From JABGPL01 sp964387885 (GTDB lineage: Bacteria; Electryoneota; AABM5-125-24; Hatepunaeales; Hatepunaeaceae), in assembly GCA_964387885.1 (NCBI GenBank), contig CAYLYZ010000016.1, positions 1 through 64,000 on the forward strand: DNA of 64,000 bases, written 5' to 3'. Below, one piece after another: positions 61,128 to 64,000 of this stretch. The position numbers were made by a program, and so were the translations under genes. A model generated the notes under the pieces. That model was not told the DNA's origin. It was given only the letters and a program-made list of their open reading frames with translations, and ran no database searches. Each line of letters begins with the position of its first letter. Positions within the stretch are counted from its first letter, which is position 1.

Positions 61128-61157
61128 AAAGCTCACCGGTACAAATCAGTGAGCTTT
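61128..61157 (-). terminator. Rho-independent terminator of tRNA-Lys
   Basis: AAAGCTCAC (61128-61136) and GTGAGCTTT (61149-61157), a 9-bp stem, followed on the minus strand by TCAGTTTTTTGG. Confidence 0.85.
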
Positions 61158-61169
61158 CTTGATTGTCAG

Positions 61170-61243
61170 TACGCCCATTAGGAATCGAACCTAAAACCTA
61201 GTGATTAAGAGTCACTTGCTCTGCCTGATTGAGCTATGGGCGC
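61170..61243 (-). tRNA. tRNA-Lys (CTT)
   Basis: A 74-base cloverleaf on the minus strand. Acceptor GCGCCCA pairs with TGGGCGT (G1:U72 wobble). Anticodon loop CTCTTAA gives anticodon CTT. T arm TTAGG/CCTAA surrounds TTCGATT. A73 is followed by CTG, so CCA is not encoded. A promoter (61292-61320) and a terminator flank it. Confidence 0.92.
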
Positions 61244-61291
61244 ATTCTTCACATGAAGATTCAGGGAGAATCCTCAGTGCAAAGAATTACT

Positions 61292-61320
61292 AATATAATA
61301 ACCGAATTTGGAAATGTCAA
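61292..61320 (-). promoter_or_regulatory. tRNA-Lys promoter
   Basis: The minus strand reads TTGACA (61315-61320), 17 bases, TATATT (61292-61297), about 45 bases before the tRNA. Confidence 0.8.
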
Positions 61321-61395
61321 GAAGATTGAGATGAGTATTGGTATTGAAAACGAAGTCTGACTCTTCAGTATTGCGTCCGGCTCATTTATATGAAT

Positions 61396-62073
61396 TTACT
61401 CTTCAAGGTTAATGCTGGTCGGACCCTTGATTTCATCAATTATTCTCTTTTTCCCGGTTCTTTTCTCCCATTCCTGTCTGGCAGCGAATGCTGACCTGCG
61501 AATGTCTGCGGGTCCAAGACCTATCCGCAAACCAATATCGTCAACTGTTCGTCGCTCCTCAAACTCGATATCATGCAGGTATGCAAGCATATAGATGGCA
61601 TCAATAAATTGCCTGATTTGTGAGCGATTCATGTTTGCCTTCAGAAGGTGACAATTGTTCTTGATGTTTATGGTGCTGACATCAACGGTTTCAAATAATT
61701 CAAAAAACTCTTCACACTGTTCATCGGTTGTGACTTTTGGCAGGATATTTTCAATGTACTTGTTAACAAATTCCTTTTCTTCATCACTTACATCACCGTC
61801 TTTTTCGCACACAAGTCGCATCATTTCAATTATTTGTGGGTAGATTTTCAAGTCATTGACTTTCTGAATTTCCTCTGACGCCAATCCCTCTGTCGATAGT
61901 CTATCGAGTGCCACTAAAGGTGCCTCATCATCAAGTGTGGGCATTATTTTACGACGCATTGTAATATCACGCCAGGGTCGAAATGTGATAATAGATAGAA
62001 ATCCCCCTATCAATTCCCAAATTCGCCAGGTGCGGCTTTCCTTTTCTTTATCAAATTCTTTTATTTTAGCCAT
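61396..62073 (-). CDS. TerB-like protein, second of a pair
   Basis: A 225-residue protein with a TerB/DjlA-like all-helical core (IEMMRLVCEKDGDVSDEEKEF, IDAIYMLAYLHDIEFEE, IGLGPADIRRSAFAARQEW). A hydrophobic stretch IGGFLSIITFRPW near residue 25 might be membrane-associated. The start is ATG 62073 with GAGGG upstream. GTG 62079 is possible. It overlaps its paralogue's 3' end by 8 bases. TerB-type proteins act in stress and envelope processes, exact role unknown. Confidence 0.75.
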   Translation of the reverse strand: MAKIKEFDKEKESRTWRIWELIGGFLSIITFRPWRDITMRRKIMPTLDDEAPLVALDRLSTEGLASEEIQKVNDLKIYPQIIEMMRLVCEKDGDVSDEEKEFVNKYIENILPKVTTDEQCEEFFELFETVDVSTINIKNNCHLLKANMNRSQIRQFIDAIYMLAYLHDIEFEERRTVDDIGLRIGLGPADIRRSAFAARQEWEKRTGKKRIIDEIKGPTSINLEE

Positions 62074-62635
62074 TTTCACCCTCTACAGATGATTGATCAG
62101 ATGATTCGACCAACTTTTTTGCAGCGAATGCTGCCTGTCGCATTTCTGTTGCGCGAATATTTAAAAACTGACCGACATCCTGAAAAACTATTTGCATTTT
62201 CTGATTAATTCCGTGGAAATATGCAAGTTGATACAAAACATCAATAAACTGTCCCATCTTGTTAGGTCTTGATCTGGTTTTGAATAGCTGACAGCATTCT
62301 TTCAATCTCAAGTTGGTAGTATCAAGATTTTTGAAGTACTCGATAAATTGGTCTTTTTGGTCAGCTGTTATTTCAGGAGCAAGTACGGATTCAAGGTGGG
62401 CTCGTACGATTGAAATTTCTTCCTCAATGACCTCTCCTTCCGGAATAACCACAACTCGCATCAATCGAAGCATGGCTTCAACTTCATCTTCGTGATGAAT
62501 TGGAATCGCTTTCTCTTTGGTAATCCCGTGTTTTATCAGACTTTCAAACTGGATAGCCTTGGAAGATATGTCAAATTGAGCTCCGAAAGTTCCCTTTCCA
62601 ATCTTCGGCGGCTTTTTATTATTACTTACAACCAT
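62066..62635 (-). CDS. TerB-like protein, first of a pair
   Basis: A 189-residue paralogue of the next gene: MLRLMRVVVIPEGEVIEEE, IDVLYQLAYFHGINQKM and IRATEMRQAAFAAKKLVE align with MRLVCEKDGDVSDEE, IDAIYMLAYLHDIE and ADIRRSAFAARQEW. Start ATG 62635 has AAAGGAGG, the best RBS of the operon. It lacks the long N-terminal part of its neighbour. Probably co-transcribed with HAD and PBP genes. Confidence 0.78.
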   Translation of the reverse strand: MVVSNNKKPPKIGKGTFGAQFDISSKAIQFESLIKHGITKEKAIPIHHEDEVEAMLRLMRVVVIPEGEVIEEEISIVRAHLESVLAPEITADQKDQFIEYFKNLDTTNLRLKECCQLFKTRSRPNKMGQFIDVLYQLAYFHGINQKMQIVFQDVGQFLNIRATEMRQAAFAAKKLVESSDQSSVEGENG

Positions 62636-62721
62636 CGATCCTCCTTTAAGCTCTGACATTAAAAGGAACTTCAATTTCAAAAAGTATCGATCACATCAAC
62701 CTGGTAAACTCTAATTGTAAT

Positions 62722-63402
62722 TTATCCATTCAATTCTGAAATTATGTTAAGAAGTTGTGAAATGTCTTCTATTTCGTACATTGCTCCCGATCTGTCCAAA
62801 TCATGTAATGCACCATACCGTGCAAATACAGTTTTTATCCCTACATTATTAGCACCTGCTATGTCACGTTCCGGCCAATCACCCAGCATCAATGCTTCAG
62901 AAGCGTCAATTTTAAATGTTTGCAATGCTAAATGAAAGGGCTTTGGAGACGGTTTCGGTTCACCGGTTTCTTCTGTGGTTATTACGGTATCGAAATAATT
63001 ATGCAGATTCAGGTAACAGAGCCGCAACCAAACCTGCTTTACCGGTGCATCAGAAATTACTGCGAGTTTAATTCCATTTTTGACTAATTTCATCAGTGTT
63101 GCGGTGACATGCGGATAGAGCACCAATGTTGCTTCCCGTGCTCTTCTATATGCAACAACTGCCGCTGCGAGAATTTTGTGGTTTATTACGCCATAGTGAG
63201 CCTTCAGAAAGTGATCGAATACAGTTTGATATTCAATTCCTTCTTCGTCATAGATGCTCATTATCGAATCGTATGTCTCTTTATATGTCATTTCATGCCC
63301 CGCATCGAGCATAGCTGCTACAGCAGCCTTTACGGCTTCTTTTTTCATCCGCATAAAATCAACGAGAGTATTGTCGAGATCGAAAAAAACAGCTTTTATC
63401 AT
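62722..63402 (-). CDS. HAD-IA family phosphatase
   Basis: A 226-residue haloacid dehalogenase-like phosphatase. Motif I is FFDLDNTLVDF, motif II VISDAPVK (Ser/Asp site), motif IV LGDWPERDIAGA. Small alpha-helical cap of the phosphoglycolate/pyrophosphatase type, substrate unknown. It overlaps the PBP gene by 4 bases, suggesting one transcript. ATG 63402 is its start. Confidence 0.88.
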   Translation of the reverse strand: MIKAVFFDLDNTLVDFMRMKKEAVKAAVAAMLDAGHEMTYKETYDSIMSIYDEEGIEYQTVFDHFLKAHYGVINHKILAAAVVAYRRAREATLVLYPHVTATLMKLVKNGIKLAVISDAPVKQVWLRLCYLNLHNYFDTVITTEETGEPKPSPKPFHLALQTFKIDASEALMLGDWPERDIAGANNVGIKTVFARYGALHDLDRSGAMYEIEDISQLLNIISELNG

Positions 63403-64000
63403 AGTTTGCCCAATCTTCTGTGCTTTTTACATGTAGTTAACGGCTGAGCGTCCTGTCTGAAAACTTCTTCAACCTTTACCGGACAGTAAGGTGTCGCAAT
63501 TTCCTTAGTTTCGTCACATATGCTTATACGCACAATGCCCGGTGGCATTTCAAATGAAACATCTTTCCAGCCTGTGGAATCGTAAACTGATTTCATAAAC
63601 TTTGCCCAAATCGGTAGTGCAGCCCTTGAACCTGTCTGCCCATGTCCCAAGCTTTCGGAGGGATCATCCAATCCGATCCAGACACCACAGACTAACCTAG
63701 GAGTGAATCCGATAAACCAAGCATCTGTGTAATCATTCGTTGTTCCGGTTTTACCAGCAGCAGTATTAAAGAACTTATATTTCCATCGTGCCGAACCACC
63801 GGTTCCCCTGTTAATAGCTGTAGCCAGCATATCTGTTATAATATAGGATGTTTCGGCTGACAGCGCTACTTCACGCTTGGGAGGATATTCACTTATAACT
63901 TCACCAAAACGATCCGAAACTGAGATCAGACTTCGTGGAGTAGCTAAGATTCCACCTGCTCCAAGTGCTCCAAATGCAGATGTCACTTCAATTGGGTAAA
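63399..64000 (-). CDS. Class A penicillin-binding protein (PBP1A-like), C-terminal part
   Basis: The 3' end of a gene running past the window edge. ~200 residues contain the transpeptidase KTGTTNDY (KTG) motif, the preceding EVTSAFGALGAGG, and WFIGFTPRLVCGVW. The upstream frame is open to the edge (YPIEVTSAF). The catalytic SxxK lies outside. Class A PBPs polymerise and cross-link peptidoglycan. ATG and GTG inside are not starts. The tail ends with a Cys-rich CDETKEIATPYC piece typical of such proteins. Confidence 0.9.
   Translation of the reverse strand, partial: YPIEVTSAFGALGAGGILATPRSLISVSDRFGEVISEYPPKREVALSAETSYIITDMLATAINRGTGGSARWKYKFFNTAAGKTGTTNDYTDAWFIGFTPRLVCGVWIGLDDPSESLGHGQTGSRAALPIWAKFMKSVYDSTGWKDVSFEMPPGIVRISICDETKEIATPYCPVKVEEVFRQDAQPLTTCKKHRRLGKL

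Noticed and set aside
1..64000. CRISPR array
   Set aside because: No regularly spaced repeats with spacers were found. The dispersed palindromes are irregularly placed.

Overview
The window looks like a fragment of an uncultured, diderm, heterotrophic bacterium of the FCB side of the tree, perhaps a candidate phylum such as Electryoneota, Zixibacteria or Latescibacterota. This placement is inference from protein style. Seven secreted proteins carry a C-terminal type A (Por/T9SS) sorting domain with the YPNPFNSST signature. Citrate synthase is of the mitochondrial type, and a GlnRS is present. Coding is mixed-strand with short operons. Promoters are mostly TTGACA/T, a 17-base spacer and TATATT. 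TGA is used as an ordinary stop codon.

Layout. 0.3-3.2 kb: secreted sorting-domain protein. 3.5-8.4 kb: plus-strand run of membrane protein, small protein, DinB-like protein, AAA ATPase, PIN-like nuclease lacking any normal start codon, and a GlmL-type ATPase. 8.4-14.3 kb: cupin lipoprotein, NIF3, crotonase, Nudix, TrpRS, BatA-like protein. 14.4-16.0 kb: XRE regulator with two membrane proteins. 16.4-19.1 kb: glutaryl-CoA dehydrogenase and HflX. 19.1-20.6 kb: repeat-rich noncoding region with two copies of a promoter-plus-hairpin element. 20.6-25.7 kb: acetyltransferase, a phosphoesterase-KAP NTPase fusion, YecA-like protein. 25.9-27.2 kb: FG-GAP protein broken by an in-frame TGA. 27.5-29.7 kb: BlaI/M56 pair. 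30-37 kb: two sorting-domain proteins (one a subtilase) around a NapH-like ferredoxin. 37.2 kb: tRNA-Met, then a glycosyltransferase. 38.6-40.3 kb: AAA ATPase plus TOPRIM-like pair. 40.9-41.15 kb: candidate structured RNA. 41.5-45.6 kb: O-antigen ligase, heptosyltransferase, GlnRS. 46-50 kb: two sorting-domain proteins, one GH30. 50-55.5 kb: citrate synthase, ABC exporter, lysine 6-aminotransferase. 55.7-56.5 kb: RAYT transposase and a RAYT fragment. 56.7-60.8 kb: FG-GAP protein and vWA lipoprotein. 61-64 kb: tRNA-Lys, TerB-like pair, HAD phosphatase and the C-terminal end of a class A PBP.

Three modules have a conflict or defence flavour: ATPase plus PIN (4.8-6.6 kb), phosphoesterase-KAP (21.5-24.9 kb) and ATPase plus TOPRIM (38.6-40.3 kb). 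The most unusual is the first. The PIN frame has no ATG, GTG or TTG before its conserved N-terminus, and the ATPase gene ends in an in-phase A-AAA-AAG heptamer, the dnaX slippery sequence, exactly where a -1 shift would fuse the two.

About twenty short palindromes of differing arm sequence share a flanking GTAG tetranucleotide, the mark recognised by REP-associated tyrosine transposases. One such transposase is present, is surrounded by these palindromes, and has one inside its own reading frame. In three genes the GTAG supplies the TAG stop codon.
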